This document shows, one piece after another, positions 16,666-24,757 of a stretch of 33,175 nucleotides of DNA. The position numbers and the translations under genes are program-made. The notes under the pieces were generated by a model that was given only the letters and a program-made list of their open reading frames with translations, was not told the origin of the DNA and ran no database searches. Every line of letters starts with the position of its first letter. The first letter of the stretch is position 1. This DNA is from RGIG7213 sp045652135 (lineage in GTDB: Bacteria; Bacillota; Clostridia; Oscillospirales; CAG-272), in contig JAZRTS010000165.1 in NCBI GenBank assembly GCA_045652135.1, positions 1 to 33,175 of the forward strand, written 5' to 3'.

Positions 16666-18597
16666 ATGAAACACTTCAAAAAGATTTTGTCTGTTTTGCT
16701 TGCGATCACTTTTATAGTGTCCTGCGCCGCAATAACGGCAAATGCAAACCCTGCCCTCGGCGACGAAGATTACAAGCAGTATCTTCGTAACAAAGGCTTC
16801 CCCGAAACATACGTGACACGTCTTGCAGACCTGCACGTTCAGCATCCGCAGTGGATATTTGAGCCTTTAATGGTCACAAATATCAATTCAAGCTTCACTT
16901 GGGATTACGTTATCTATAACGAAATCTGGGGCCCGTCGGGCGGCGAAGACAACAACCTTATCGACTCTTCGTCAAGCTATTCCGCTTATTGGCTCAAATA
17001 CGGCTCCTACGACTCCGGAAAGTGCCCTGTCAGCGAAGCAACATTGCGATTCTTTATGGATCCCAGAAACTTCCTGAATGAAAAGCGTATTTTCATGTTT
17101 AAAGACCTTAACTACAAGGCAAGCACAAATGCATGCTCCGTTGAATCTGTCAACCGTGTATTCTCCGGCACATTTATGCACAATGCAGTAGTTCCCGGCT
17201 CCGATAACCCGCAGAGACTTACATACGCACAGGTGGTTTATAATACATCTGTTGCAACAGGTATCGACCCGATGTTTATCGCTGCCCGTCTCAGACAGGA
17301 AAAAGGTGTTGACGGTAACACAAAGCCGCTTCTTAACGGCGCTTGCGGCGACGAACTTTATAGATATTTTTTAAACGGTTCAAACGGCGCACCCAGTTCG
17401 GGCTACAGCTCATCTTCACTCAAGCAGTATAACGGATATTACAACTACTTCAACATCAATGCGTCGGGTAACGGTTACTTCAACATTTACCTCAACGCAA
17501 TGAAGGAAGCTAAATCCGAGGGCTGGAACACACACATGAAGGCTCTCACAGGCGGTATTCCGAAGGTTAAGCAAAAGTACATCGACCAGTATCAGAACAC
17601 ACTCTATCTCCAGAAGTTCAATATCGACCCCCGTTCGGGACGTATGTTCTGGGGACAGTATATGCAGACTGTATATGCCGTACACGACGAAGCATACAGC
17701 TCATACAAGGGATATCTTGAATACGATCTCGTTGACAACGCATACACATTCTCCATTCCCGTATTCAGCGGAATGCCCTCCACTCCTCAAAAGGACCCCG
17801 GTACAAAGTTCACAGATACATCCGGATTCCTTTCAAACATTGACGTACCCGCAGGCGGAACACCCCAAGGCGGTGTAACGAGAAATTCTCTTACATTCAA
17901 CTTTGCTGATTCGACAGTATTCTCTGTCGGCGGTTGGAGCGTACATACAAAAGCACGTTCTGCATATCAGTTCAGCGTTGACGGCGGCAACTGGGTAAAT
18001 GCACAGGCAGGTCTCCGTGCAGACGTACAGAACGCTATCGGCGGATATACACATGGATCGATGAACGCATTCAACGTTTCCGTTGATATGGCTAACTACG
18101 GTCTCGGCACACACGTTGTCAGATTGAGAGGTAAGCTCGAAAACGGTGAAACGTATCCTATCGCTTCCTTTACACTTAACTGTATTGCCGAGGGCGGTGA
18201 AATTGAGCTTAATACAAGCACATACAAGCTCGGCGAAACTGCAAGCGGTAAAACACTTACAAACATCAACGCAGGCGAATCCGTTTCAAGCCTCCTTTCA
18301 AAGCTTAACGATGAATGCAGAATAATCGACGAAGCAGGATACACTGTTTCATCGGGAATCCTCAAGACAGGTTACAAGGTTCAGTACTACAAATATTCAA
18401 TGGTATTCGACGAAGCCATCGTAATTGTAAAGGCTGATACAACGTGCGACGGTATTGTAAACGGTAAGGACCTTATCCGTGCAAAGAAAATGGCTAATTC
18501 TTCCGAAAAAGGCTATATCGAAGCAGTTGACTTTGACGGAACAAACTCAATTTCACAATCTGATATTAATGCACTTACAGCTTTAATTGGCAAATAA
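16666..18597 (+). CDS. Secreted beta-N-acetylglucosaminidase (GH73-like) with degenerate dockerin, 643 aa
   Basis: The protein resembles clostridial endo-beta-N-acetylglucosaminidases that cut the glycan backbone of peptidoglycan. After the signal peptide (1-27) comes an N-terminal part with FPETYVTRLADLHVQHPQWIFEP and MDPRNFLNEKRIFMF (about 131-145), typical of this family. The lysozyme-like core has AARLRQEKGVDG, where E212 is the likely catalytic acid, then YNGYYNYFNI and TLYLQKFNI. One GW module (about 408-506) and a pre-dockerin (515-588) precede a dockerin-like end (589-643). The first calcium loop (DTTCDGIVNGKD) has Cys in place of a ligand, and the second (DFDGTNSISQSD) lacks the DGDG pattern, so calcium or cohesin binding may be weaker. 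It is the first gene of the plus-strand operon. Codon use (AAC, TAC, TTC preferred) suggests high expression. Confidence 0.88.
   Translation: MKHFKKILSVLLAITFIVSCAAITANANPALGDEDYKQYLRNKGFPETYVTRLADLHVQHPQWIFEPLMVTNINSSFTWDYVIYNEIWGPSGGEDNNLIDSSSSYSAYWLKYGSYDSGKCPVSEATLRFFMDPRNFLNEKRIFMFKDLNYKASTNACSVESVNRVFSGTFMHNAVVPGSDNPQRLTYAQVVYNTSVATGIDPMFIAARLRQEKGVDGNTKPLLNGACGDELYRYFLNGSNGAPSSGYSSSSLKQYNGYYNYFNINASGNGYFNIYLNAMKEAKSEGWNTHMKALTGGIPKVKQKYIDQYQNTLYLQKFNIDPRSGRMFWGQYMQTVYAVHDEAYSSYKGYLEYDLVDNAYTFSIPVFSGMPSTPQKDPGTKFTDTSGFLSNIDVPAGGTPQGGVTRNSLTFNFADSTVFSVGGWSVHTKARSAYQFSVDGGNWVNAQAGLRADVQNAIGGYTHGSMNAFNVSVDMANYGLGTHVVRLRGKLENGETYPIASFTLNCIAEGGEIELNTSTYKLGETASGKTLTNINAGESVSSLLSKLNDECRIIDEAGYTVSSGILKTGYKVQYYKYSMVFDEAIVIVKADTTCDGIVNGKDLIRAKKMANSSEKGYIEAVDFDGTNSISQSDINALTALIGK
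17396..17429 (+). repeat. 34-nt stretch identical to 19331-19364 in the paralogous glucosaminidase
   Basis: These 34 bases encode part of the catalytic core (SGYSSSSLKQY) and are identical, including third codon positions, to the same segment of the next gene. Flanking codons differ at synonymous sites. This fits a recent duplication, local gene conversion or strong codon selection. Confidence 0.7.
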
Positions 18598-18618
18598 ACA
18601 ATTTCCCAGGAGTAAAAA

Positions 18619-20943
18619 ATGAAATTATCACGTAAAATATTGGCAGTCGTACTATGTGTGGCAACACTGTTTGCAGTAATTCCCTTCACGAGTGTTGCAG
18701 CAGGCGAATACCAGCTTTATTATCAGCACATGCTTAATATCGGCTTCCCCGCAGCTTATGCGGAGAAGCTGACGAATCTTCATATGATCCACCCTGATTG
18801 GATATTTGAAGCATCCAACATAACACAGCTCAGCCGTGACTACGGCAGACCCGGTCCGTACACATGGGATTATGTAATTTCGCAGGAAATGTCTCCCGAA
18901 CACAGAAACCTTGTTTCGACTTATTCGGGAAGCGGATATATAAAGAATTACACATCTTATGACTCGGGTTGGTACCCTGCAAACACATCGGCTGTTAAAT
19001 ATGCTATGGACCCGAGAAACTTCCTTGATGAAAGACACATATTTATGTTCCTTGACCTTTACAAGGGTTCAACTCCCTACACAGTTCAGGATGTTGAAAC
19101 AGCCCTCAAGGGAACATTTATGGCTAACAAGGTAATTCCCGATGCAGGCAACACAAAGACATATGCACAGTACTTCATCGAGCTTGGCGAAAGATACAAT
19201 GTAAACCCCGTATTCGTTGCGGCTCGTCTGAAGCAGGAGCAAGGCACAGACGGCACAAGCCCGCTTATCTCAGGTAAATGCGGTGATTCGCTTTATTCCT
19301 CGTATGTAAACGGAACAAACGGCGCTCCCGGTTCGGGCTACAGCTCATCTTCACTCAAGCAGTACAACGGTTACTACAACTACTTCAATATCGGTGCGGC
19401 AGGTGACGGCTACTTCGCTATCTGGCTCGGCGGTATGAAGGAAGCTCAGAAGGGTGTTGCTGAAACAGGCCCTTGGACCACAAGAATGAAGGCTATCGAA
19501 GGCGGTGTTGTAAAGCTTCGCGATACATACCTCGCTTCTTACCGTCATACACTGTACTATCAGAAGTTCAACGTTGATGCTCGAAGCGTTATCAACGGTC
19601 AGTGCGTAAACTTCTCTTACCAGTACATGCAGAACCTTATGGCTCCCTACTCCGAAAGCCGTACGATGCAGACAGCGCTTTCATCAAACCTTGATATCAA
19701 ATTCAAGTTCATAATTCCCGTATACGAGGGTATGCCTTCCTCTACAAACGACCCCGGTACATACTTCCAGAAGGATAAGTTCTCCTTCGCAACGGGTATC
19801 GACGTTCCTGCATCGTCTTCACAGGCAAACAGAATTGCAGAGATCTCCTACACGATAAACTCCGACACAAATCCCACGCTTCAGTTTGCAGGTTGGGGTA
19901 TCTCAACTCTCAAAACAACGGGATATTACTACAGCGTTGACTACGGAACAAATTGGAAGCAATTGAATTCCTCGTTCAGGCAAGATGTACAGAATAATAT
20001 GTCGGGTTATCCGTCACACAGCGCAAATGCTTATTCCGGAACTATTGACGTAAGTCAGATGTCACCGGGTAATCACATCATCATTATAAAGGCAAAATCA
20101 GGACCTTTATCATCAAACGGAGTTTCGCAGAACTTCCCTCTTGCGCTTATCAATCTCACGATAGAATCTGAATTGAGTGCCGTCATCAAGGCGTTCGATG
20201 CTCCTTCAAGCAAGGAAGTATTAACCATTGAACACGGACAAACGTTCACTACACACGGTTGGGCGCTTGCTCCCAGCGGTCTTAACGGATTTACATTGAC
20301 ATTTGACGGTCATGAACCTATAATTCTCGCTAAATCCGAACGTCCCGACGTTATTGCGACCCAGCCCAAGGATCTTGTTGACGCTTGTCTGGACTGCCAC
20401 GCATTTGCAGATGTTATCGACACATCAAATCTTACAATTGGTACGCATGTAGGTACTGTACAGGGCCACACAAAGTCAGGTAAGACATTTGTAGTCGGTA
20501 CATTCAAGATTAATGTAACACTTGCAGATTCATACGACATTCCTTTGTATGACTTCAGTACTTATTCATACGAAGAATATAAGGGTGAAAAATACCTCTT
20601 CGATGTATCCCCTAACACAACGATTGCTGATATTCTGGCAAATATCAACGCTCCCAGTGTGATATTTGATGCTAACGGCAACCAGATGGCTCCTACTGCG
20701 ATTGCAGGCTCCGGTTACGTTGTAAAGCGTAATGTAGGCGGTGTCCTTGTAACAGCAGGTACTATCATCGTTCCCGGTGACTTTAACGGCGACGGTAAGA
20801 TCAACGGCATTGACGTGATCAGAATGAAAAAACACATTTTAGGTCAGTCTGTGACAGGTTTTGAGGCTGCCGGCGACTTCGACAGAAACGGATCTCTTGT
20901 TCAAGATGATCTTAATAAAATAACAGCAGTCATAGGCAACTGA
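18619..20943 (+). CDS. Secreted beta-N-acetylglucosaminidase (GH73-like) with dockerin, 774 aa
   Basis: This paralogue of the upstream enzyme starts 21 nt after its stop with CAGGAG, in the same operon. Signal peptide (1-28), N-terminal family region (FPAAYAEKLTNLHMIHPDWIFE, MDPRNFLDERHIFMF), and lysozyme-like core with AARLKQEQGTDG (E207 likely catalytic), YNGYYNYFNIGAAGDGY and YQYMQNLMAPYSES follow in order. Two GW modules lie at about 410-515 and 530-635. The second has the ERPDV and CLDCHAF version of the signature. After a pre-dockerin (650-718) comes a well-formed dockerin (719-774) with GDFNGDGKINGIDVIRMKKHIL and a second loop DFDRNGSLVQDD. The gene ends in a strong hairpin terminator. 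Cleavage of GlcNAc linkages is inferred from the family. Confidence 0.9.
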   Translation: MKLSRKILAVVLCVATLFAVIPFTSVAAGEYQLYYQHMLNIGFPAAYAEKLTNLHMIHPDWIFEASNITQLSRDYGRPGPYTWDYVISQEMSPEHRNLVSTYSGSGYIKNYTSYDSGWYPANTSAVKYAMDPRNFLDERHIFMFLDLYKGSTPYTVQDVETALKGTFMANKVIPDAGNTKTYAQYFIELGERYNVNPVFVAARLKQEQGTDGTSPLISGKCGDSLYSSYVNGTNGAPGSGYSSSSLKQYNGYYNYFNIGAAGDGYFAIWLGGMKEAQKGVAETGPWTTRMKAIEGGVVKLRDTYLASYRHTLYYQKFNVDARSVINGQCVNFSYQYMQNLMAPYSESRTMQTALSSNLDIKFKFIIPVYEGMPSSTNDPGTYFQKDKFSFATGIDVPASSSQANRIAEISYTINSDTNPTLQFAGWGISTLKTTGYYYSVDYGTNWKQLNSSFRQDVQNNMSGYPSHSANAYSGTIDVSQMSPGNHIIIIKAKSGPLSSNGVSQNFPLALINLTIESELSAVIKAFDAPSSKEVLTIEHGQTFTTHGWALAPSGLNGFTLTFDGHEPIILAKSERPDVIATQPKDLVDACLDCHAFADVIDTSNLTIGTHVGTVQGHTKSGKTFVVGTFKINVTLADSYDIPLYDFSTYSYEEYKGEKYLFDVSPNTTIADILANINAPSVIFDANGNQMAPTAIAGSGYVVKRNVGGVLVTAGTIIVPGDFNGDGKINGIDVIRMKKHILGQSVTGFEAAGDFDRNGSLVQDDLNKITAVIGN

Positions 20944-20950
20944 TTTAAAT

Positions 20951-20985
20951 ATGGGGCGGCGATATAAATACGTCGCCCCATTTTT
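20951..20985 (+). terminator. Terminator after the second glucosaminidase gene
   Basis: An 11-bp stem with one G-T pair (20951-20961 and 20971-20981), a 9-nt loop and a run of five T form a strong intrinsic terminator 8 nt after the stop. The next gene starts only 14 nt beyond it, so that gene depends on readthrough or a promoter inside the upstream gene. Confidence 0.88.
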
Positions 20986-20998
20986 AACGGAGATTAAA

Positions 20999-22912
20999 AT
21001 GAGTAATTATTTCAAAAAACTACTTTTTGCCTGTAGCGTCATATCGATGCTTTTCATTTTTATGTCGGTATGCGCAAGCGGTGCTTCATGTGCTGATATT
21101 TACGAAGGTGACGATCTTTGCTACGCTCCTAACAATATCATCAGCGGTGTTGAGATGACAAATATGGGCGACTACGTAACATTCAGAGCTTTGAACAATG
21201 ACCCTTTCGTTCATTTGAGAGCAACTACGGCGACAGTCACTGACAAGTATATTCTTATAAAATACAGAACAACTGATGTCGGCGGCGGACAGATATATTT
21301 TAAAAGCGCAGAGCCTTCCGTTTCAATAAATTGGAATACTGACGGAGAATGGAATACAGTAATAGTTGATGCAACATCCGCAGGCACAAACTGGGCGAAT
21401 AAATCGATTTTTCGTTTTGACCCGCTTCATTCTCATGGCGTGGAACTTCTCGGCTGCTCCATAGACATTCAGTATATTGCATTTTTTGCATCTGAAGATG
21501 CTGCTTTGCAATTTGAGCAGGAACGAGAGGCGGAGAAAGAATTTCCGGGATCTTCCGTTTCCTCATTTACATTTTCAAAATACGGAAACGGTTACGCGGT
21601 TTCAGGGTGTACAACATCTGAATACGTACTTGAAATTCCCGAAACACATGGCGGACTGCCTGTTACACATATATATTCCGGTTCGTTTACAAATGTTGAA
21701 AGACTTAAATATTTGTATATTCCGCCAACTGTAACTTCAATACAGTCAAACACTTTTAACGCAAATACAAAATTCAAGCTTGTCGGTGTTGCGGGCTCTA
21801 CAGCTGAATCGTATGCACGTTCCTCCGGGATAGATTTTATCACAGTTACAGATCCGTCAAACTTCATTTTCGAAGTAGGAAGCAGACGTGCAAAAATAGT
21901 GGGATATACAGGTTCCGAATCGAACATCGTATTGCCATTGTTTCACATGGGCTACAAGATAACGGAAATAGGTGACGGTGCATTTGAAGGAAACACAAAA
22001 ATCAAATCTGTATCTTTCGTGTACTGCATCGAATGGATAGGTGAAAATGCTTTTGCATCATCCTCGCTCACGTCCGTATCACTTGGTGAAAGCGTAAAAT
22101 ATATAGGCAAATCGGCATTTGCTGAATGTACTTCCCTTTCATCTGTGTCAATGCAATCGGCAAGAAGTATAGGAGATTTTGCATTTTTCAATTGCAAATC
22201 ACTTTCAAGCATAAATCTATCGATCTCAACCGAATCAATAGGTCTTCGTGCTTTCGCGCAAACCGCGCTTAAAACGGTTACTCTGCCTGCTAACTTAATT
22301 ACAGTTAGCAGATATGCATTTTTAAAATGTTCTTCCCTTACTGCAATATACGTAGATTCTGCCAACGGTAAATTTTCAGCAGAAAACGGTATTCTTTACG
22401 ATTATTCCAAAAAGACTGTTTATATATGCCCGGAAGGTAAAACAGGAACAGTAACATTAAATAAAAAGACCGAAAACATAGGTCGCGGCGCATTTATAAA
22501 CTGTGACCGTTTAAGCGGTGTTGATATTTCTTCCGTAAATACGTTAAATGCTTTGGCGTTTTATGATTGTGACGCTTTGAGCGCGGTAACCGTACCGAAT
22601 ACTGTCGGCACCGTAAACGAATACGCTTTCTCGGAATGCAATAACATTCTTATAAAGTGTTATATTTCAACTGCTATACAGTACCATTGTACGGAATTTT
22701 CAATTCCCTTCGAGATCATGTACACAGATTTTATTTTGGGTGATGCCAACGGCGACAGCAGAATAAACGGAAAAGATATGGTGCGCGTACGTACTTATCT
22801 GACTTATCCTTACATTGCGATAATCAAGGACGCTGCCGATATCGACGGTGACAACGATATAGACAATAACGATCTCGCGAAGCTCAGTGATATGATATTT
22901 AACAACAAATAA
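20999..22912 (+). CDS. Secreted BspA-type leucine-rich repeat protein with dockerin, 637 aa
   Basis: A signal peptide (about 1-32) is followed by an N-terminal beta region (about 35-165, possibly a carbohydrate-binding jelly roll), then a block of BspA-type LRR_5 repeats (about 180-565). The repeats show the pattern IG-x-x-A-F-x-x-C-x-S-L-x-S-V (GDGAFEGNTKIKSV, GKSAFAECTSLSSV, GDFAFFNCKSLSSI). The C-terminus (about 577-637) is a dockerin with loops GDANGDSRINGKD and DIDGDNDIDNND. I chose ATG at 20999, which follows GGAG at 6-nt spacing and gives a clean signal peptide. An in-frame ATG at 20951 lies in the terminator stem and has no ribosome binding site. BspA-like repeats often mediate adhesion or protein contacts. 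It has no enzymatic domain, so it may be a binding component of the island. Confidence 0.9.
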   Translation: MSNYFKKLLFACSVISMLFIFMSVCASGASCADIYEGDDLCYAPNNIISGVEMTNMGDYVTFRALNNDPFVHLRATTATVTDKYILIKYRTTDVGGGQIYFKSAEPSVSINWNTDGEWNTVIVDATSAGTNWANKSIFRFDPLHSHGVELLGCSIDIQYIAFFASEDAALQFEQEREAEKEFPGSSVSSFTFSKYGNGYAVSGCTTSEYVLEIPETHGGLPVTHIYSGSFTNVERLKYLYIPPTVTSIQSNTFNANTKFKLVGVAGSTAESYARSSGIDFITVTDPSNFIFEVGSRRAKIVGYTGSESNIVLPLFHMGYKITEIGDGAFEGNTKIKSVSFVYCIEWIGENAFASSSLTSVSLGESVKYIGKSAFAECTSLSSVSMQSARSIGDFAFFNCKSLSSINLSISTESIGLRAFAQTALKTVTLPANLITVSRYAFLKCSSLTAIYVDSANGKFSAENGILYDYSKKTVYICPEGKTGTVTLNKKTENIGRGAFINCDRLSGVDISSVNTLNALAFYDCDALSAVTVPNTVGTVNEYAFSECNNILIKCYISTAIQYHCTEFSIPFEIMYTDFILGDANGDSRINGKDMVRVRTYLTYPYIAIIKDAADIDGDNDIDNNDLAKLSDMIFNNK

Positions 22913-22917
22913 TTTCT

Positions 22918-22943
22918 GCCCGACCATATTGGTCGGGCTTTTT
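22918..22943 (+). terminator. Terminator after the LRR-dockerin gene
   Basis: A perfect 9-bp stem (22918-22926 and 22930-22938, GCCCGACCA and its complement) with a 3-nt loop is followed by TTTTTATGTTTT. It closes the envelope island. Confidence 0.9.
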
Positions 22944-23052
22944 ATGTTTTCTGATAATTTCATAATCTTACAGCATATATTCACATCTTTTTCACACAAC
23001 CAACAGGTACATATTGTATGATTGTGTCATATTAATACGAAAGCGGTAAATT

Positions 23053-24144
23053 ATGAAAACCTTAAAAAAGCCTTTTGTTTTCAGTTTAATGTATTCGTTT
23101 TTCCTGATCTTACTTTCCCTTGCAGTGCTTTTGGATGCATTTGTTATTCCAAAAGAGATCGCGCCGAGCGGAAACGGTGAAATTGTGAGCGCGGATATTA
23201 AATTCACCTTCGGAGAAATTGAAGACATTCCCACCGAAGACACTACAAACGATAATTTTGTAACGGATAAAACAACGGAATCAACAGAAAACACGGATAG
23301 CGATGCCGATATTTACACAGAATGGGATACAACAGTCCCTCCTGTGTCCGATATGGAAATCGAAACGACAGCGTCACCTGATACAGATTCTGACACTACA
23401 CTTCCCGTTATTTCCGATACGGAATACAGAGATGATAATATACGAATAACACTTGATACAATAAGATTACACGATACTCAGATATACATAGCTGATATTT
23501 ATCTTTCATCTGCCGAATACTTTAAAACTGCTATCGCCAAAAACAAATTCGGCACGAATATCAATGACAAAACTTCTACTATTGCCAAACAGAATGGGGC
23601 AATTCTTGCAATAAACGGTGATTATTACGGTGCAAATAAAAAAGGGTACGTTATAAAAAATGGAATCATGTACAGAGACAGTGTGCGGACTGATTATGAA
23701 TACGATGATCTTTGTGTTATGTTTGACGGTTCTTTTGAAATTTTCAACGAAAAAGATATCAGTGCAAAAGAGTTGCTAAATTACGGAGTATATCAGCTTT
23801 TCGGATTCGGTCCGGTTCTCGTTAACGAGTCAAAAATATGCGTAACATCGGACGATGAGGTAGGCGTTGCTATGGCAAGCAATCCAAGAACTGCTGTAGG
23901 TATGGTCGATGAACTTCATTACGTTTTTGTCGTTTCTGACGGCAGAACAAAAGAAAGTAAAGGGCTTTCGCTTATGCAGCTTGCTGAAGTTATGAAGGAA
24001 ATAGGCTGTAAAACCGCATATAATCTCGACGGCGGAGGTTCATCGACGATGTATTTCAACGGCCGTGTCGTAAATAAGCCGGTAAACCGCGGCAGTACAA
24101 TTTCAGAAAGGTTGGTAAGTGATATTGTTTACATCGGTTATTGA
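23053..24144 (+). CDS. Phosphodiester glycosidase family protein (NAGPA/DUF2233-like), exported
   Basis: The 363-aa protein has an N-terminal membrane anchor (about 9-32), a Thr/Glu/Asp-rich linker (about 57-125) typical of wall-spanning tethers, and a C-terminal domain of the family named after human N-acetylglucosamine-1-phosphodiester alpha-N-acetylglucosaminidase. Signatures are AILAINGDYYG, FGFGPVLV, NPRTAVGM and YNLDGGGSSTMYFNGRVVN. Bacterial members hydrolyse sugar phosphodiesters or related bonds in surface polymers; the substrate here is unknown. The ribosome binding site is weak (AAAGCGG). The leader between the terminator at 22943 and the start has no clear promoter. It overlaps the next gene by 26 nt. 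Its position beside wall hydrolases suggests action on a wall-linked glycopolymer (inference). Confidence 0.88.
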   Translation: MKTLKKPFVFSLMYSFFLILLSLAVLLDAFVIPKEIAPSGNGEIVSADIKFTFGEIEDIPTEDTTNDNFVTDKTTESTENTDSDADIYTEWDTTVPPVSDMEIETTASPDTDSDTTLPVISDTEYRDDNIRITLDTIRLHDTQIYIADIYLSSAEYFKTAIAKNKFGTNINDKTSTIAKQNGAILAINGDYYGANKKGYVIKNGIMYRDSVRTDYEYDDLCVMFDGSFEIFNEKDISAKELLNYGVYQLFGFGPVLVNESKICVTSDDEVGVAMASNPRTAVGMVDELHYVFVVSDGRTKESKGLSLMQLAEVMKEIGCKTAYNLDGGGSSTMYFNGRVVNKPVNRGSTISERLVSDIVYIGY

Positions 24145-24517
24145 CATACAAAAAAAGCGATTTTGCGTATCATCGGTAGTTTACCTATGTATTACCATAT
24201 TTTGTATTATTTTTAATGTCATTTATACACATTTCAGTTATGGAATGACGTCAACTCATATGAAATATATGTTTTTATTTCCGCTTTTGCTTGGTTGTCT
24301 GCCTTCTGTTATGCTCATTTTTACAAAAGCCCATAAATATATTTCACGAATTACATTTAATATGTGGAATGCAGGCTGTGCAACATTCATAACAGGGTGT
24401 ATCGTTGTCGGTATTATAACAAATTCCGGAAGAAGCACGGATATTTTTCCGCTTTACTGCGTAATAGGCACAGTTATGATGATACTTTCGCTTTTCTTCA
24501 TAAAAAAGAACGTATAA
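24119..24517 (+). CDS. Small membrane protein with four predicted helices, GTG start
   Basis: I do not recognise this 132-aa protein. It has four hydrophobic segments (about 15-37, 48-68, 80-101 and 108-128) with short polar loops and a cytoplasmic-looking basic start. The best start is GTG at 24119, after AAAGG at about 8-nt spacing, which overlaps the glycosidase gene by 26 nt. The overlap implies translational coupling and a related membrane role. A later ATG would delete the first helix, so I prefer the GTG. The gene ends just before the pfl promoter. Function unknown. Confidence 0.6.
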   Translation: MILFTSVIDIQKKRFCVSSVVYLCITIFCIIFNVIYTHFSYGMTSTHMKYMFLFPLLLGCLPSVMLIFTKAHKYISRITFNMWNAGCATFITGCIVVGIITNSGRSTDIFPLYCVIGTVMMILSLFFIKKNV

Positions 24518-24522
24518 AGCAG

Positions 24523-24551
24523 TTGACAAATCGGTGATTTTAATATATAAT
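24523..24551 (+). promoter_or_regulatory. Perfect consensus sigma-A promoter of the pfl operon
   Basis: TTGACA (24523-24528), a 17-nt spacer and TATAAT (24546-24551) match the consensus at all twelve positions. Transcription should start near 24558, about 40 nt before the riboswitch. Such a strong promoter fits control at the level of termination. Confidence 0.92.
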
Positions 24552-24594
24552 AGCATTGTTATCAGTTTTACTTAATTATATCAACAAATAATTC

Positions 24595-24700
24595 TTTTGC
24601 ATAACTGACGGATTTTGCGGAGTACCGCAAGGGAATGTAAAAGCAATATAGCCGACCGTCTGGGCAATTCAGTTTCAGTAAGCTGATTTGCCCTTTTTTT
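24595..24700 (+). ncRNA. ZTP (pfl motif) riboswitch with intrinsic terminator
   Basis: The leader contains the conserved core of the ZTP/ZMP riboswitch. There is a short P1 (24597-24600 with 24643-24646), then ACTGACGGA, then a P2 hairpin TTGCGG-AGTA-CCGCAA (24615-24630) followed by GGGAA. The 3' domain is GCCGACCGTCTGGGC (24651-24665). The loop CCGTC (24656-24660) can pair with GACGG (24607-24611) as the known pseudoknot. A terminator follows: an 11-bp stem with one mismatch (24662-24672 and 24683-24693) and seven T (24694-24700). Its 5' arm shares GGGC with the aptamer's P3. Ligand binding should therefore block termination and turn the genes on. ZTP/ZMP accumulates when 10-formyl-tetrahydrofolate is short, and formate made by the downstream enzyme feeds that pool. 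Confidence 0.95.
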
Positions 24701-24757
24701 AGTTTAAAAAAGTAAAAATTATCATTTAACGTGTAAAACACGGAAAAGAGGTATTAT

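Noticed and set aside
9893..20943. Repeated DNA motifs that could suggest a CRISPR or tandem repeat array
   Set aside because: Repeats are spaced by hundreds of bases, imperfect, and coincide with duplicated protein modules and paralogous genes.
20951..20998. In-frame ATG giving a 16-residue longer N-terminus for the LRR-dockerin protein
   Set aside because: It lies in the terminator stem of the preceding gene, has no ribosome binding site, and the longer N-terminus spoils the signal peptide. ATG at 20999 has GGAG at good spacing.
9893..22912. A plant-polysaccharide cellulosome cluster
   Set aside because: Dockerins are present, but every recognised catalytic domain targets peptidoglycan. 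No cellulase, xylanase, carbohydrate esterase or cohesin is encoded.
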